Assembly: GCF_027247405.1 (NCBI RefSeq)
Contig: NZ_CP097463.1
Span: 3,658,001 to 3,722,000 of the forward strand
Direction: 5' to 3'
DNA: 64,000 nucleotides
Source: Jatrophihabitans cynanchi
GTDB lineage: Bacteria; Actinomycetota; Actinomycetes; Mycobacteriales; Jatrophihabitantaceae
Shown here: piece by piece, positions 39,114-47,978 of the stretch
Layout: each line of letters begins with the position of its first letter
Numbering within the stretch: the first letter of the stretch is position 1
Notes under the pieces: model-generated
The model's input: the letters and a program-made list of their open reading frames with translations, nothing else
What the model was told of the DNA's origin: nothing
The model's database searches: none
Program-made: the position numbers and the translations under genes

Positions 39114-40047
39114 CGGCGGCGATCGCGGCCAGCCCCTCGCCCGCCCGCTCCAGCGGCAGGATGCGGTCGACGTGCGGCCGGACCCCGCTCGCGTGCAGGA
39201 ACGCGATCAGGTTCTTCAGTTCGTCCTTGGTGCCCATGGTCGAACCCAGCACCTGCAGTTGCAGGAAGAACACCCGATTCAGGTCGGCCGGTGGGTTCGC
39301 GCCCGACGTCGCACCGCAGATCACCATGCGGCCACCCGGCTTGAGCGCGCGCAGCGAGTGCGACCAGGTGGCCTCGCCGACCGTCTCCATCACCGCGTCG
39401 ACCTTCTCCGGCAGCCGGGCGCCGGACTCGAACGTCTCGTGCGCGCCGAGTTGCAGCGCGGCTGCTTGCTTGGCCTCGGTGCGCGCGGTTGCCAGCACGC
39501 GGAACCCGGCGGCGCGGGCCAGCGCGATGCAGGCGCTCGCCACCCCGCCGCTGCTGCCCTGCACCAGCACCGTCTGACCCGGACGCAGCCCGGACTGGGT
39601 GAACAGCATGCGGTAGGCGGTCAGCCACGCCGTCGACAGGCAGGCCGCCTCGGCCCAGGACAGCTCAGCCGGCTTGGGCACCACGTTGCGCGCCGGCACG
39701 ACCACGTAGTCGGCCAGCGAGCCCTGGTGCTTCTCGGACAGCAGCGAGCGGCGCGGGTCGAGCGTGTCGTCGCCCTCCCAGCCGGCTGCGTTGATCACCG
39801 AGTGGACGACGACCTCCTGGCCGGTCGATTCGTCGACGCCGGCCGCGTCGCAGCCCAGGATCATCGGCAGCTGCTCGCCCTTGATCCCGACGCCGCGCAG
39901 CGTCCAGAGGTCGTGGTGGTTCAGGCTGGCGGCCTTGACTGCCACGCGTGTCCAGCCGTCCGGGATCTCCGGATCGGGTCGCTCGCCGATCACCAGCCCG
40001 GCCAGCGGGTCGTCGGGGTTCAGGGACTCGGCGTAGACGGCGCGCAT
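39079..40047 (-). CDS. MDR-family alcohol dehydrogenase / quinone oxidoreductase
   Basis: ATG 40047 (MRAVYAESLNPDD), 322 residues. GroES-like N-terminal domain with NHHDLWTLRGV and LGCDAAGV, then an NAD(P)-binding Rossmann fold with VLVQGSSGGVASACI. The Cys/His ligands of the catalytic zinc are not obvious, and the structural zinc lobe is absent, which points to a quinone-oxidoreductase-like member. TAGGGT seven bases upstream of ATG (40055-40060) fits a leaderless promoter. Confidence 0.85.
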   Translation of the reverse strand: MRAVYAESLNPDDPLAGLVIGERPDPEIPDGWTRVAVKAASLNHHDLWTLRGVGIKGEQLPMILGCDAAGVDESTGQEVVVHSVINAAGWEGDDTLDPRRSLLSEKHQGSLADYVVVPARNVVPKPAELSWAEAACLSTAWLTAYRMLFTQSGLRPGQTVLVQGSSGGVASACIALARAAGFRVLATARTEAKQAAALQLGAHETFESGARLPEKVDAVMETVGEATWSHSLRALKPGGRMVICGATSGANPPADLNRVFFLQLQVLGSTMGTKDELKNLIAFLHASGVRPHVDRILPLERAGEGLAAIAAGDLVGKIVLEL

Positions 40048-40054
40048 ACTGCCG

Positions 40055-40060
40055 ACCCTA
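40055..40060 (-). promoter_or_regulatory. -10 element TAGGGT of the oxidoreductase gene
   Basis: On the minus strand TAGGGT is followed by seven bases and the ATG. Confidence 0.45.
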
Positions 40061-40131
40061 GCCACCCGCCGTCTCGCCGCCGCCTGCTGCCCGCCTTCCC
40101 CCACCGGCGGACGAGAATTCGCGCGCATTTT

Positions 40132-40193
40132 TGGTAACCGGGTGGGGGGAGCGCGTGAAAGTTGGTAACCGGGTGGGGGGAGCGGGTGAGGGT
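40132..40193 (+). repeat. two-copy 31-bp tandem repeat
   Basis: TTGGTAACCGGGTGGGGGGA followed by GCG(C/G)GTGA and three bases occurs twice in succession. It lies in the 156-bp gap between the oxidoreductase start and the DUF6295-like gene. Only two copies, no further pattern. Confidence 0.7.
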
Positions 40194-40203
40194 TGGCGGG
40201 GCG

Positions 40204-40470
40204 TCAGGCGGTGAGCGCGGCGGGTGCCGAGTCGAGCGCGGCCGCGATCGCTGCCATCAGCGCGCGGGCCGAGGCGGCGGTCAACTCGATGCCGACCCGG
40301 GCGGACGGCCCGCGGGACGGGTCGGCCAGGTCGATGTTCAGGGTGTGCTCGGCCAGGGCGTGCACCGGGTGGTCGAAGTACACGGTCGCGTCGGTGACGT
40401 GGAACCACGCGCCGCCGGGCCCTTTGGCGCTGCCGGAGACGTCGGCGTGCTCGGTCGCGTAGGTGCACAT
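40204..40470 (-). CDS. small DUF6295-like protein
   Basis: 88 residues. The protein begins MCTYATEHADVSGSAKGP and has the GAWFHVTDATVYFDHP and HALAEHTLNIDL segments of a small actinobacterial family (as I recall, DUF6295). Function is unknown; a compact beta fold is likely. It starts 3 bp after the dienelactone hydrolase stop, so the two are co-transcribed. Confidence 0.75.
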   Translation of the reverse strand: MCTYATEHADVSGSAKGPGGAWFHVTDATVYFDHPVHALAEHTLNIDLADPSRGPSARVGIELTAASARALMAAIAAALDSAPAALTA

Positions 40471-40473
40471 GGC

Positions 40474-41217
40474 TCAGGCTCCCAACCGAGCGCCGAAGAA
40501 GGCCTCGATGCGCTCCCAGCCGTCGAGCGCGGCCTCCACCCGGTAGGCCGGGCGGTTGGTCGAGAAGAACGCGTGCCCGGCGCCGTCGTAGCGGTGGAAC
40601 TCGTACGTCTTGCCGTGCTCACGCAGCAGTTGCTCGAGCTCGTCGACGTGCGCCGGTGACGGCGTCTTGTCCTCGTTGCCGAACAGCCCGAGCAGCGGGC
40701 AGCGCAGGTTCGGCAGCTGGTCCACGAGGTTCGTCACGTGCAGCACGTAACCCTGCGGCGGGGTACCGGTGACGAACGCGCCGTAGCAGTCGACCGCGGC
40801 GTCGAGGTCGACGGTGCAGGCGGCCAACACCGACTGGCGCCCGCCCGAGCAGTAGCCGATCACCGCCACCTTGCCGTTGGAGGTCGGCAGCGAGCGCAAG
40901 TAGGCAGCGGCGCCGGCAACATCGCCCACCAGCTGCTCGTCGGAGACGCCGCCCTGCGCCCGGGCGGCCGCGGCGGCGTCGTCGGGTGCGGCCCCGGGCG
41001 CGATGCGCCAGTACAGGTTCGGGCAGATCGCGTCGTAGCCCAGCTCGGCGAAGCGACGCACGATCTCCTTGGTGCCCCGGTCGTAGCCGGGCAGGTGGTG
41101 GATGACGATCACGCCGCCACGCGGTCCGTCCCCTTCGGGCGTGGCGAGGTAGGCCTCGATCTCCTCGTCCCGGTGTCCGACGATCCGGATGGTCCGTGTG
41201 GTCATCGCATCACTCAT
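40474..41217 (-). CDS. dienelactone hydrolase family protein
   Basis: 247 residues from ATG 41217 (41205 is another possible start). Alpha/beta hydrolase with the Cys nucleophile in GYCSGG, Asp in GNEDKTPS and His in GAGHAFF, the Cys-Asp-His triad that separates dienelactone hydrolases from Ser esterases. IHHLPGYDRGTKEI is an early conserved loop. The substrate is probably an ester or lactone from aromatic catabolism, or a general carboxylester. The DUF6295-like gene follows at once. Confidence 0.88.
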   Translation of the reverse strand: MSDAMTTRTIRIVGHRDEEIEAYLATPEGDGPRGGVIVIHHLPGYDRGTKEIVRRFAELGYDAICPNLYWRIAPGAAPDDAAAAARAQGGVSDEQLVGDVAGAAAYLRSLPTSNGKVAVIGYCSGGRQSVLAACTVDLDAAVDCYGAFVTGTPPQGYVLHVTNLVDQLPNLRCPLLGLFGNEDKTPSPAHVDELEQLLREHGKTYEFHRYDGAGHAFFSTNRPAYRVEAALDGWERIEAFFGARLGA

Positions 41218-41252
41218 GGTTCGCATGCAACCACGTCCGGATGTGCGGCGAA

Positions 41253-41258
41253 TAGCAT
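41253..41258 (+). promoter_or_regulatory. -10 element TAGCAT of the secreted RNase gene
   Basis: TAGCAT-CGCGTC-GTG gives a six-base gap to the start codon, consistent with a leaderless transcript for the RNase-barstar-MFS-hemW chain. Confidence 0.45.
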
Positions 41259-41264
41259 CGCGTC

Positions 41265-41669
41265 GTGCCCCGTGTCCGCCGTCCGCTGCTGGCGCTGATC
41301 GCACTCGTGCTCGCCCTGGCAGTGGGCTACGGCGTGAAGGCGGCCCGTTCGGGCGACGACACGAAGCCGCGGCCGGCCGACACCACCTCCAGCGCGCCGC
41401 TGTCCGGGCTGCCGGTGCAGGCGCGCCAGACCGTCAGCCTGATCGAGAAGGGCGGGCCGTTCCCGTATCCGCACAACGACGGGGTGGTGTTTCACAACAA
41501 CGAGCACCTGCTGCCGCGTGAGTCGGACGGCTACTACCACGAGTACACGGTGCCGACACCCGGTTCGGCCGACCGCGGAGCCCGGCGGATCATCACCGGA
41601 CGGGACGGGGAGTTCTACTACACCGCCGATCACTACGAGCACTTCGTGCGGATCGACGTGAACCGGTGA
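41265..41669 (+). CDS. secreted guanyl-specific ribonuclease (RNase N1/Sa type)
   Basis: 134 residues with a GTG start. A signal/anchor segment (LLALIALVLALAVGYGVKA, residues 8-26) is followed by a mature RNase domain. Catalytic residues match RNase Sa: Glu93 in YYHEYTV, Arg108 in GARRIITG, His123 in ADHYEHF. The spacing Glu to Arg is 15, as in RNase Sa. It would cut RNA after G outside the cell or in a rival cell. Its stop overlaps the barstar-like gene (GTGA), so toxin and inhibitor are translationally coupled. Confidence 0.9.
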   Translation: MPRVRRPLLALIALVLALAVGYGVKAARSGDDTKPRPADTTSSAPLSGLPVQARQTVSLIEKGGPFPYPHNDGVVFHNNEHLLPRESDGYYHEYTVPTPGSADRGARRIITGRDGEFYYTADHYEHFVRIDVNR

Positions 41670-41944
41670 CCGGGAAGCGGGCCGCGATCACCGCGATCTA
41701 CCGGCAGGTGCGAGCGCCGGACTGGGCCGCCCCGAACCTGGACGCGCTGGCGGACGTGCTGCGCGACCTGTCCTGGCTGCCGGCCGGTCCGGTGCGGATC
41801 GCGGTCCCGGACCTGACCGGGTTGAACCCGGATGACCGCGCCGCGCTGCTGGTGACGCTGTGGCGGGCGGTGGTCGAGTCGGCGGATGCGCCGCACGCGA
41901 TCACGATCGAGATAACCGTTGCGGGCGGATTCGTGACAGAGTGA
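41666..41944 (+). CDS. barstar-family ribonuclease inhibitor
   Basis: 92 residues, GTG 41666 overlapping the RNase stop. Barstar fold: the helix SWLPAGPVRIAV is preceded by APNLDALADVLRDL, the loop that in barstar plugs the RNase active site with an Asp. A C-terminal strand, ITIEITVAGGF, follows. It would protect the producer's cytoplasm against RNase that fails to be exported. Its stop overlaps the start of the MFS gene. Confidence 0.88.
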   Translation: MTGKRAAITAIYRQVRAPDWAAPNLDALADVLRDLSWLPAGPVRIAVPDLTGLNPDDRAALLVTLWRAVVESADAPHAITIEITVAGGFVTE

Positions 41945-43227
41945 CCGACGTGTCCGTTGACCAGCGGCCGCGGGGAGGGCTGTGGCGGCACCGCGACTTC
42001 CGGCTGCTGTGGGCCGGACAGTCGGTCAGCGATCTCGGCACGGCCATCAGCGGGGTCGTGCTCCCGCTGGTCGCGGTCGTCTACCTGGACGCCTCCGCCT
42101 TCGAGGTCGCCGCGCTCGCCGCGATCGAGTGGGTGCCGTGGCTGCTGATCGGGCTGCCCGCCGGCGTCTGGGTCGACCGGTCTCGACGCCGCCCGCTGAT
42201 GCTGTGGTGCGACCTGGTACGGACGTTGGCGATCGGCAGCATTCCGGTCGCAGCCGCGTTCGACGCGCTGCACCTGCCGCAGCTGTACCTTGCGGCCGCG
42301 GCGACCGGCGTCGCCACCGTGATCTTCCAGGTCGCGTACCAGGCCTACCTGCCGACCTTGATCCGGACGACAGAACTGGCCGAGGGCAACGCGAAGCTGC
42401 AGGGCAGCCAGACGGTGGCCCAGGTCGGTGGCGCCGGGCTCGGTGGCCTGCTCGTGCAGCTGTTCCGCGCCCCGTTCGCGCTGATCGCCGACGCCGCCAG
42501 CTACGCCGTGTCGGCGGCCGCCCTGTTCGCGATCGGCGAGCGGGAGCCGGCCGGCGAACCGGTGGAACGCGACCTGCGCCGCGAGATCGCCGAGGGAGCC
42601 CGGTTCGTACGCGGCGATCCGCTGCTGCGCGTGATGACGATCGCGCCCGCGCTCGCGAACTTCTTCTTCACCGGTTTCAGCGGCATCGTCGTGCTGTTCC
42701 TGGTCCGCAGCGTGCACCTCGCGCCCGCATCGGTCGGGGTGCTGATGGGTGGTGTGAGCCTCGGGGCGGTCGCGGGCGCGCTGCTCGCCCGGCCGGTGGG
42801 TCGCTGGATCGGGACCTCGCGCGCGGTCTGGCTCGGCACCTTGCTGACGACGCCGTTCGGGCTGCTCATCCCGCTGACCACGCGTGGCGCCGGGCTGGTG
42901 TTCTTCGTGGTCGGCAACGTCGTGATCTACATCGGGATCCTCATCTACAACGTCACGATCAGCGCCTTCCGGCAGGCGTACTGCCCGCCGCACCTGCTCG
43001 GCCGGGTGGTGGCCTCGATGCGCTTCGTGCTGTTCGGTGCCCTGCCGCTCGGCGCGCTGACCGGCGGTGCGCTCGCGTCCTGGCTGGGCATCCGGGAGGC
43101 GGTGTGGGTGCTGCTCGCCGGGAACGTGCTGTCCGGCGTGGTGCTGGCCACCTCGCCACTGCGGCGGATGCGTGATCTGCCGGCGGGGCAGACTGTAGAG
43201 CGTGCCCTCAGCCCTGCCGCACGGTGA
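41941..43227 (+). CDS. MFS transporter (MFS_3, enterobactin-exporter-like)
   Basis: GTG 41941 overlaps the barstar stop; 428 residues with about 12 hydrophobic segments. The opening LWRHRDFRLLWAGQSVSDLG is typical of MFS_3 exporters. Between helices 2 and 3 is GVWVDRSRRRPLM, the conserved MFS loop motif. It pumps small molecules; RNase export is not expected from this family, which carries small solutes. The coupling to the RNase/barstar pair may be only operon structure. It overlaps hemW by 26 bp. Confidence 0.85.
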   Translation: MTDVSVDQRPRGGLWRHRDFRLLWAGQSVSDLGTAISGVVLPLVAVVYLDASAFEVAALAAIEWVPWLLIGLPAGVWVDRSRRRPLMLWCDLVRTLAIGSIPVAAAFDALHLPQLYLAAAATGVATVIFQVAYQAYLPTLIRTTELAEGNAKLQGSQTVAQVGGAGLGGLLVQLFRAPFALIADAASYAVSAAALFAIGEREPAGEPVERDLRREIAEGARFVRGDPLLRVMTIAPALANFFFTGFSGIVVLFLVRSVHLAPASVGVLMGGVSLGAVAGALLARPVGRWIGTSRAVWLGTLLTTPFGLLIPLTTRGAGLVFFVVGNVVIYIGILIYNVTISAFRQAYCPPHLLGRVVASMRFVLFGALPLGALTGGALASWLGIREAVWVLLAGNVLSGVVLATSPLRRMRDLPAGQTVERALSPAAR

Positions 43228-44422
43228 TCCCGCACCGGCCGACGGACGCCTGCCTGCCGCGGTGCTCGCCGACGCGGCGCAGCGGCCGTTCGGCGTGTAC
43301 GTGCACATCCCGTTCTGCCAGACCCGCTGCGGCTACTGCGACTTCAACACCTACACGGCGGCCGAACTCGGCTCGGGCGTGAGCCGCGGCAGCTACGCGG
43401 ACACCGTCCTCGCCGAGGTCCGGCTGGCCGGCACGGTGCTGGACGGGCGCACCCCGATCGCGTCCACCGTCTTCTTCGGCGGCGGGACGCCCACGCTGCT
43501 GCCGGCCGAGCACCTGGGCCTGATCATCACCGAGATCCGCGAGACGTTCGGGCTGGCCGCCGACGCCGAGATCAGCACCGAGGCGAACCCGGAGACCGTC
43601 ACCCCGGGCTACTTCGCCAAGCTGCGCGAGGCCGGCTTCACCCGGGTCTCGCTGGGAATGCAGTCCGCGGTGCCCCGCGTGCTGGAGGTGCTCGACCGCA
43701 AGCACCGCCCGGGACGCCCGCAGGAGGCGGTCGCCGAAGCCCGTGCGGCTGGATTCGAGCACGTCAACCTGGACCTGATCTACGGGGCGCCGTACGAGAC
43801 GGACGCGGACTGGCAGACCTCGCTGGATGCCGTCATCGCGGCCGGCCCCGATCACGTCAGCGCGTACGCCCTGGTCGTCGAGGAGGGGACCGCCCTGGCG
43901 CGTCAGGTCGCGCAGGGGGTGCTGCCGGCGCCTGACGACGACGTCCTCGCCGACCGGTACGTGATGGCCGACGAGACGCTGCACGCCGCCGGGTTCGACT
44001 GGTACGAGGTGTCCAACTGGGCGCGCTCGGACGCCGCCCGGTGCCGGCACAACGAGCTGTACTGGAGCGACGCGAACTGGTGGGGACTCGGGCCGGGTGC
44101 ACACAGCCACGTGAGCGGCGTGCGCTGGTGGAACGTCAAGCATCCGGCCCGCTACGCGGTGCTGTTGGAGTCCGGAGCGAGCCCGGCCGCCGGCCGCGAG
44201 ACGCTCGACGCGCAAGCCCGGCTGACCGAGCGGGTGATGCTCGCCGTGCGGATGCGGGACGGCCTGGCTCTGGCCGAGCTGCCGCCCGAACGTGCCGCCG
44301 TCGCGCCGCAGCTGGCCGGTTGGGGGCTGGTCGAGCATCCCGCCCTCGAACAGGGGCGCCTCGTGCTCACCCAGCGCGGGCGCCTGCTTGCCGACGCCGT
44401 GGTCCGCGAACTGCTCGCCTGA
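43202..44422 (+). CDS. hemW: radical SAM heme chaperone HemW (HemN-like)
   Basis: 406 residues. The radical-SAM cluster motif C-x3-C-x2-C is at Cys39, Cys43 and Cys46 (FCQTRCGYCDF), with FGGGTPTLLP as the SAM-binding loop. It lacks the extra N-terminal region and fourth Cys of true HemN coproporphyrinogen dehydrogenase, so it is more likely the heme chaperone. The GTG start lies inside the preceding MFS gene. In actinobacteria this gene usually precedes hrcA, as here. Confidence 0.93.
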   Translation: MPSALPHGDPAPADGRLPAAVLADAAQRPFGVYVHIPFCQTRCGYCDFNTYTAAELGSGVSRGSYADTVLAEVRLAGTVLDGRTPIASTVFFGGGTPTLLPAEHLGLIITEIRETFGLAADAEISTEANPETVTPGYFAKLREAGFTRVSLGMQSAVPRVLEVLDRKHRPGRPQEAVAEARAAGFEHVNLDLIYGAPYETDADWQTSLDAVIAAGPDHVSAYALVVEEGTALARQVAQGVLPAPDDDVLADRYVMADETLHAAGFDWYEVSNWARSDAARCRHNELYWSDANWWGLGPGAHSHVSGVRWWNVKHPARYAVLLESGASPAAGRETLDAQARLTERVMLAVRMRDGLALAELPPERAAVAPQLAGWGLVEHPALEQGRLVLTQRGRLLADAVVRELLA

Positions 44423-44507
44423 TCCGGCGGCGGGCCCGCCCGTTCCCGGCCTGCGCGCCAGAGGTCGGCCGGCTCGGCGGTGCTCCCGGCTGACCGCGCG
44501 GCTCGGA

Positions 44508-44819
44508 TCAGGTCGGTGGACGCAGCGCGTCGAGGTCGAGGACGCGCACGTGCAGCGTCTGCCGGTTCTGCAGCGCCGCGCGCAGGGCCCGGTGCAGGCC
44601 GTCCTCCAGGTACAGCTCGCCGCGCCACTGTACGGCGTGCGGGAACAGGTCGCCGTAGAAGGTCGAGTCGTCGTCGAGCAGGTGGTCCAGCGCCAGCTCA
44701 CGCTTGGTGGTGGTCAGCTCGCTGAGGCGCACGGTGCGCGGTGGCACCGAGGCCCAGTCCCGCGCGGACAGTTCGTGGTCGGGGTACGGACGTCCCTCGG
44801 CCACCGCCTTGAAGATCAC
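44508..44819 (-). CDS. conserved actinobacterial protein next to hrcA
   Basis: GTG 44819 gives VIFKAVAEGRPYPDHEL..., 103 residues; longer frames add non-conserved sequence. Homologs of this type (beginning with IFKxVxEGRPYPDH) recur beside hrcA in actinobacteria. I recall some being labelled VapB-like antitoxins, but no toxin partner is next to it and the label is unproven. The C-terminal LYLEDGLHRALRAALQNRQT is the strongest conserved block. It is antisense-oriented between hemW and hrcA. Confidence 0.7.
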   Translation of the reverse strand: MIFKAVAEGRPYPDHELSARDWASVPPRTVRLSELTTTKRELALDHLLDDDSTFYGDLFPHAVQWRGELYLEDGLHRALRAALQNRQTLHVRVLDLDALRPPT

Positions 44820-44956
44820 GCACGCGCTCCCGGACTTACCTCGCCTGCTGCTACCGACCCTAGCCGCCGCGGCGGCGCGCCCGGGACCACCCGCGGTGCT
44901 CACCAGGCTCGCCCTAAGCTGGAAGCCAGGATAGGCGATGAGGAGGTGACGCCACG

Positions 44957-45976
44957 ATGACCCCGGAGGACCGCAAGCTCGAGGTGCTGCGCGCGATCGT
45001 CGCCGACTTCATCTCGACGAACGAGCCGGTGGGCAGCAAGGCCCTGGCCGATCGGCACAACCTCGGCGTCTCGCCCGCGACGATCCGCAACGACATGGCG
45101 GTGCTGGAGGAGGAGGGGCTGATCGCGCAGCCGCACACCAGCGCGGGCCGCATCCCCACCGATGCCGGCTACCGGCTGTTCGTCGATCAGCTCACCGATC
45201 TCAAGCCGCTCTCACCGGCCGAGCGCCGCGCGATCCAGGCGTTCCTAGACGACGCCGTCGACCTGGACGACGTGCTGCACCGCGCGGTGCGCACGCTGGC
45301 CCAGCTCACCCGCAACGTCGCCGTGGTGCAGTACCCGTCGCTGTCCCGGTCGCAGGTACGCCACCTGGAGCTGGTGCCGCTGACGTCCTCGCGGCTGATG
45401 CTGGTGCTGATCACCGACACCGGACGGGTCGAGCAGCGCGTCGTCGAACTGCCCGGTCCGGTGTCCGCCGAGTCGGTCGCCGAGCTGCGCGGCACGCTCA
45501 ACTCGCGGCTGCGCGATCACGCGCTCGCCGACGCGCCGATGATCATCAGCGAACTTCCCGGCGACGTGGCCCCGGAACTGCGCGGTCTGCTGGCCACGCT
45601 GACCTCGGTGCTGCTGGAGACCCTGGTCGAGCAGCACAGCGACCGGATCGTGCTCGGCGGCACCGCGAACCTGACCGAGCACGCGCTCGACTTCCCGGCG
45701 ATCCGACCGGTGCTCGAGGCGCTCGAGGAGCAGGTCGTGCTGCTGCGGCTGCTGGACCAGTCCGTAGCGACCAGCAGCGTTGTCGTCCGGATCGGGAACG
45801 AGAACCAGCACGAGGCGCTCACCGGCACGTCGGTGGTGACCAGCGGCTACGGCATGCGCGGCGCCTCGCTCGGTGCGGTCGGCGTGCTCGGTCCGCGGCG
45901 GATGGACTACGCGCACACCATGGCACGGGTCGCGGCTGTCGCCCGGTACGTCGGCGAACTGCTCGCCGAACGGTGA
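44957..45976 (+). CDS. hrcA: heat-inducible transcription repressor HrcA
   Basis: 339 residues, ATG 44957 behind a strong GAGGAGGTGA site. The N-terminal winged helix ([24 protein letters not shown], then [17 protein letters not shown]) binds CIRCE. The GAF-like dimer domain and C-terminal [16 protein letters not shown] follow. It represses chaperone genes until GroEL is titrated by unfolded proteins. A CIRCE-type operator is seen not before hrcA but between hrcA and dnaJ2. Confidence 0.96.
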   Translation: MTPEDRKLEVLRAIVADFISTNEPVGSKALADRHNLGVSPATIRNDMAVLEEEGLIAQPHTSAGRIPTDAGYRLFVDQLTDLKPLSPAERRAIQAFLDDAVDLDDVLHRAVRTLAQLTRNVAVVQYPSLSRSQVRHLELVPLTSSRLMLVLITDTGRVEQRVVELPGPVSAESVAELRGTLNSRLRDHALADAPMIISELPGDVAPELRGLLATLTSVLLETLVEQHSDRIVLGGTANLTEHALDFPAIRPVLEALEEQVVLLRLLDQSVATSSVVVRIGNENQHEALTGTSVVTSGYGMRGASLGAVGVLGPRRMDYAHTMARVAAVARYVGELLAER

Positions 45977-45988
45977 GTGCCCGCTCCG

Positions 45989-46024
45989 TACACTGGTCTG
46001 GCACTCGATGAGCGTGAGTGCCAG
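45989..46024 (+). promoter_or_regulatory. CIRCE operator with overlapping -10 promoter upstream of dnaJ2
   Basis: CTGGCACTC (45998-46006), a nine-base spacer and GAGTGCCAG (46016-46024) form a perfect inverted repeat of the CIRCE type; a flanking T/A pair extends each arm by one. TACACT at 45989-45994 is a -10-like hexamer, so the operator would cover the transcription start. HrcA bound here would repress dnaJ2 and downstream genes. Confidence 0.8.
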
Positions 46025-46044
46025 AGGGACTTCGAGGACGGTAC

Positions 46045-47184
46045 GTGGCTGACATCCCGCGCGACTACTACGACCTGCTCGGCGTGCGTAAGGACGCGAC
46101 GCCCGAGGAGATCAAGCGCGCATACCGCAAGCTGGCGCGCGAACTGCACCCGGACGTGAACCCGGACGAGCACGCCGAGGACAGGTTCAAGGCGGTGACC
46201 ACGGCGTACGAGGTGCTCTCGGACCCGGAGAAGCGGCGCATCGTCGACCTCGGCGGCGACCCGCTGTCCCAGGGCGGGGCAGGCACCGCGGGCAACCCGT
46301 TCGCCGGTTTCGGCGGGTTCGGGGACGTGTTCGAGGCGTTCTTCGGCGGCAGCGGGATGGGCGGCGGCCGCGGCCGGCGCAGCCGGGTCCGGGCCGGCGC
46401 CGACGCCCTGTTGCAGCTGTCGCTCACCCTCCCGGAAGCCGCGTTCGGGGTACGACGTGAACTTCAGGTCGAGACTGCCGTGGTCTGTTCGACCTGCACC
46501 GGTTCCGGGTGCGCACCGGGGACGTCGCCGCGTACCTGCGTCACCTGTGGCGGGTCCGGCGAGATCCAGTCGGTGCAGCGCTCCTTCCTCGGCCAGGTAC
46601 TGACCACCCGGGCCTGCTCGGCCTGCGCGGGTACCGGCGAGCAGATCCCGACGCCCTGCCCGACCTGTGCCGGCGAGGGCCGGGTGCGCGCCCGGCGCAC
46701 GATCACCGTGGACGTGCCGGCCGGCATCGAGGACGGCATGCGGATCCGGCTGTCCGGCCAGGGCGAGGTCGGCCCGGGCGGCGGACCGGCGGGCGACCTG
46801 TACGTCGAGGTGTCCGAGCAGCCGCACGAGATGTTCGTCCGCGAGGGCTCCGACCTGCACTGCACGGTCGCGGTGCCGATGACCGCGGCGGCGCTGGGCA
46901 CCGACCTGGTGCTGAACACCCTGGACGGCGAGGAGAAGCTCGAGCTTCGGCCCGGGACGCAGAGCGGCGCCCAGCTGACCCTGCGCGGGCGCGGCGTGCC
47001 GCGGCTGCGCTCGTCCGCGCGGGGGGACCTGCACGTGCACATCGAGGTGCGTACCCCGACCCGGCTCGACGAGGAGCAGGAGCGGCTGCTGCGCGAACTG
47101 GCGGCACTGCGCGACGAGGACGTCACCGCGATCACGAAGAGCTCGGGCCTGTTCGGCAAGGTGCGCGACGCCTTCGGCCGGTAG
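46045..47184 (+). CDS. dnaJ: molecular chaperone DnaJ (DnaJ2)
   Basis: GTG 46045 gives 379 residues. The J domain has HPD ([16 protein letters not shown]), then a Gly/Phe linker ([16 protein letters not shown]). The zinc domain has four CxxCxGxG-type repeats ([36 protein letters not shown]). The C-terminal substrate-binding domains follow. It delivers clients to DnaK. It is the second DnaJ of actinobacteria that travels with hrcA; the dnaK locus is elsewhere. Regulated by the CIRCE site just upstream. Confidence 0.95.
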   Translation: MADIPRDYYDLLGVRKDATPEEIKRAYRKLARELHPDVNPDEHAEDRFKAVTTAYEVLSDPEKRRIVDLGGDPLSQGGAGTAGNPFAGFGGFGDVFEAFFGGSGMGGGRGRRSRVRAGADALLQLSLTLPEAAFGVRRELQVETAVVCSTCTGSGCAPGTSPRTCVTCGGSGEIQSVQRSFLGQVLTTRACSACAGTGEQIPTPCPTCAGEGRVRARRTITVDVPAGIEDGMRIRLSGQGEVGPGGGPAGDLYVEVSEQPHEMFVREGSDLHCTVAVPMTAAALGTDLVLNTLDGEEKLELRPGTQSGAQLTLRGRGVPRLRSSARGDLHVHIEVRTPTRLDEEQERLLRELAALRDEDVTAITKSSGLFGKVRDAFGR

Positions 47185-47187
47185 GGC

Positions 47188-47919
47188 GTGAGCACCCCGC
47201 CGCTGTTCTTCCTCGACTACGTCCCCTTGGTCGACGTCGTGCTGCTGACCGGTGACGAGGGACGGCACGCCGGCCAGGTGCTGCGGGTCCGGGCGGGGGA
47301 GGCATTGAACCTGTCCGACGGGCGCGGCGCGCTCCTGGAGTGCGTGGTGCGCGAGGTGCGGCCGGACGGTGTGGTGCTGCGAGTGGGGTCCCGCAGCACG
47401 GTGCCGGTACCGCGGCCGCGGCTGACCGTGGTGCAGGCGCTGCCCAAGGGCGATCGCGGCGAGTTGGCGGTGGCGACGATGACCGAACTCGGCGTCGATG
47501 CGGTCGTTCCGTGGCAGGCGTCCCGGTGCGTGACGCAGTGGGTGGGCGCTCGCTCGGCGAAGTCGCTGGACAAGTGGCGGCGGACCGCGCGCGAGGCGGC
47601 CAAGCAGAGCCGGCGACCGCACGTGCCGAAGCTCGCCCCGCTGATGTCCACCGCCGAGGTCGTCGCGCTGCTGGCCGAGACGTCCGCCCTCGTGTTGCAC
47701 GAGTCGGCGGACGAGCCGCTGGCCACGTGTGCCCTGCCCGACGTGGACGAGTTCGTGCTGGTGGTGGGCCCCGAGGGCGGCATCACCGAGGAGGAGCTGG
47801 CCGCGTTCGCCTCGGTCGGCGCGCGGGCCGTGCGGCTGGGCAGTCCGGTGCTGCGCACCTCGACCGCCGGCGTGGCCGCGCTGGCCGCGCTGTCGGTCCG
47901 GCTGGGCCGCTGGACCTGA
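47188..47919 (+). CDS. rsmE: 16S rRNA (uracil-1498-N3)-methyltransferase
   Basis: 243 residues, GTG 47188, 3 bp after the dnaJ stop. A PUA-like N-terminal part with LTGDEGRHAGQVLRVRAG, then a SPOUT methyltransferase with a trefoil knot: VVGPEGGITEEEL and the C-terminal RLGSPVLRTSTAGVAAL. It methylates U1498 in helix 44 of 16S rRNA. The hrcA-dnaJ-rsmE order is widely conserved. Confidence 0.95.
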   Translation: MSTPPLFFLDYVPLVDVVLLTGDEGRHAGQVLRVRAGEALNLSDGRGALLECVVREVRPDGVVLRVGSRSTVPVPRPRLTVVQALPKGDRGELAVATMTELGVDAVVPWQASRCVTQWVGARSAKSLDKWRRTAREAAKQSRRPHVPKLAPLMSTAEVVALLAETSALVLHESADEPLATCALPDVDEFVLVVGPEGGITEEELAAFASVGARAVRLGSPVLRTSTAGVAALAALSVRLGRWT

Positions 47920-47978
47920 TCCCGCAGAGCCGGGACGCCGCGCGTTTGCCGCACGGGTGCACGGGGTAGGGGGCGGGC

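Noticed and set aside
40132-40193. CRISPR-like repeat
   Set aside because: Only two adjacent copies with no spacers and no cas genes.
44820-44956. CIRCE operator before hrcA
   Set aside because: No GCACTC-N9-GAGTGC repeat was found; only the strong Shine-Dalgarno and weak promoter-like words are visible.
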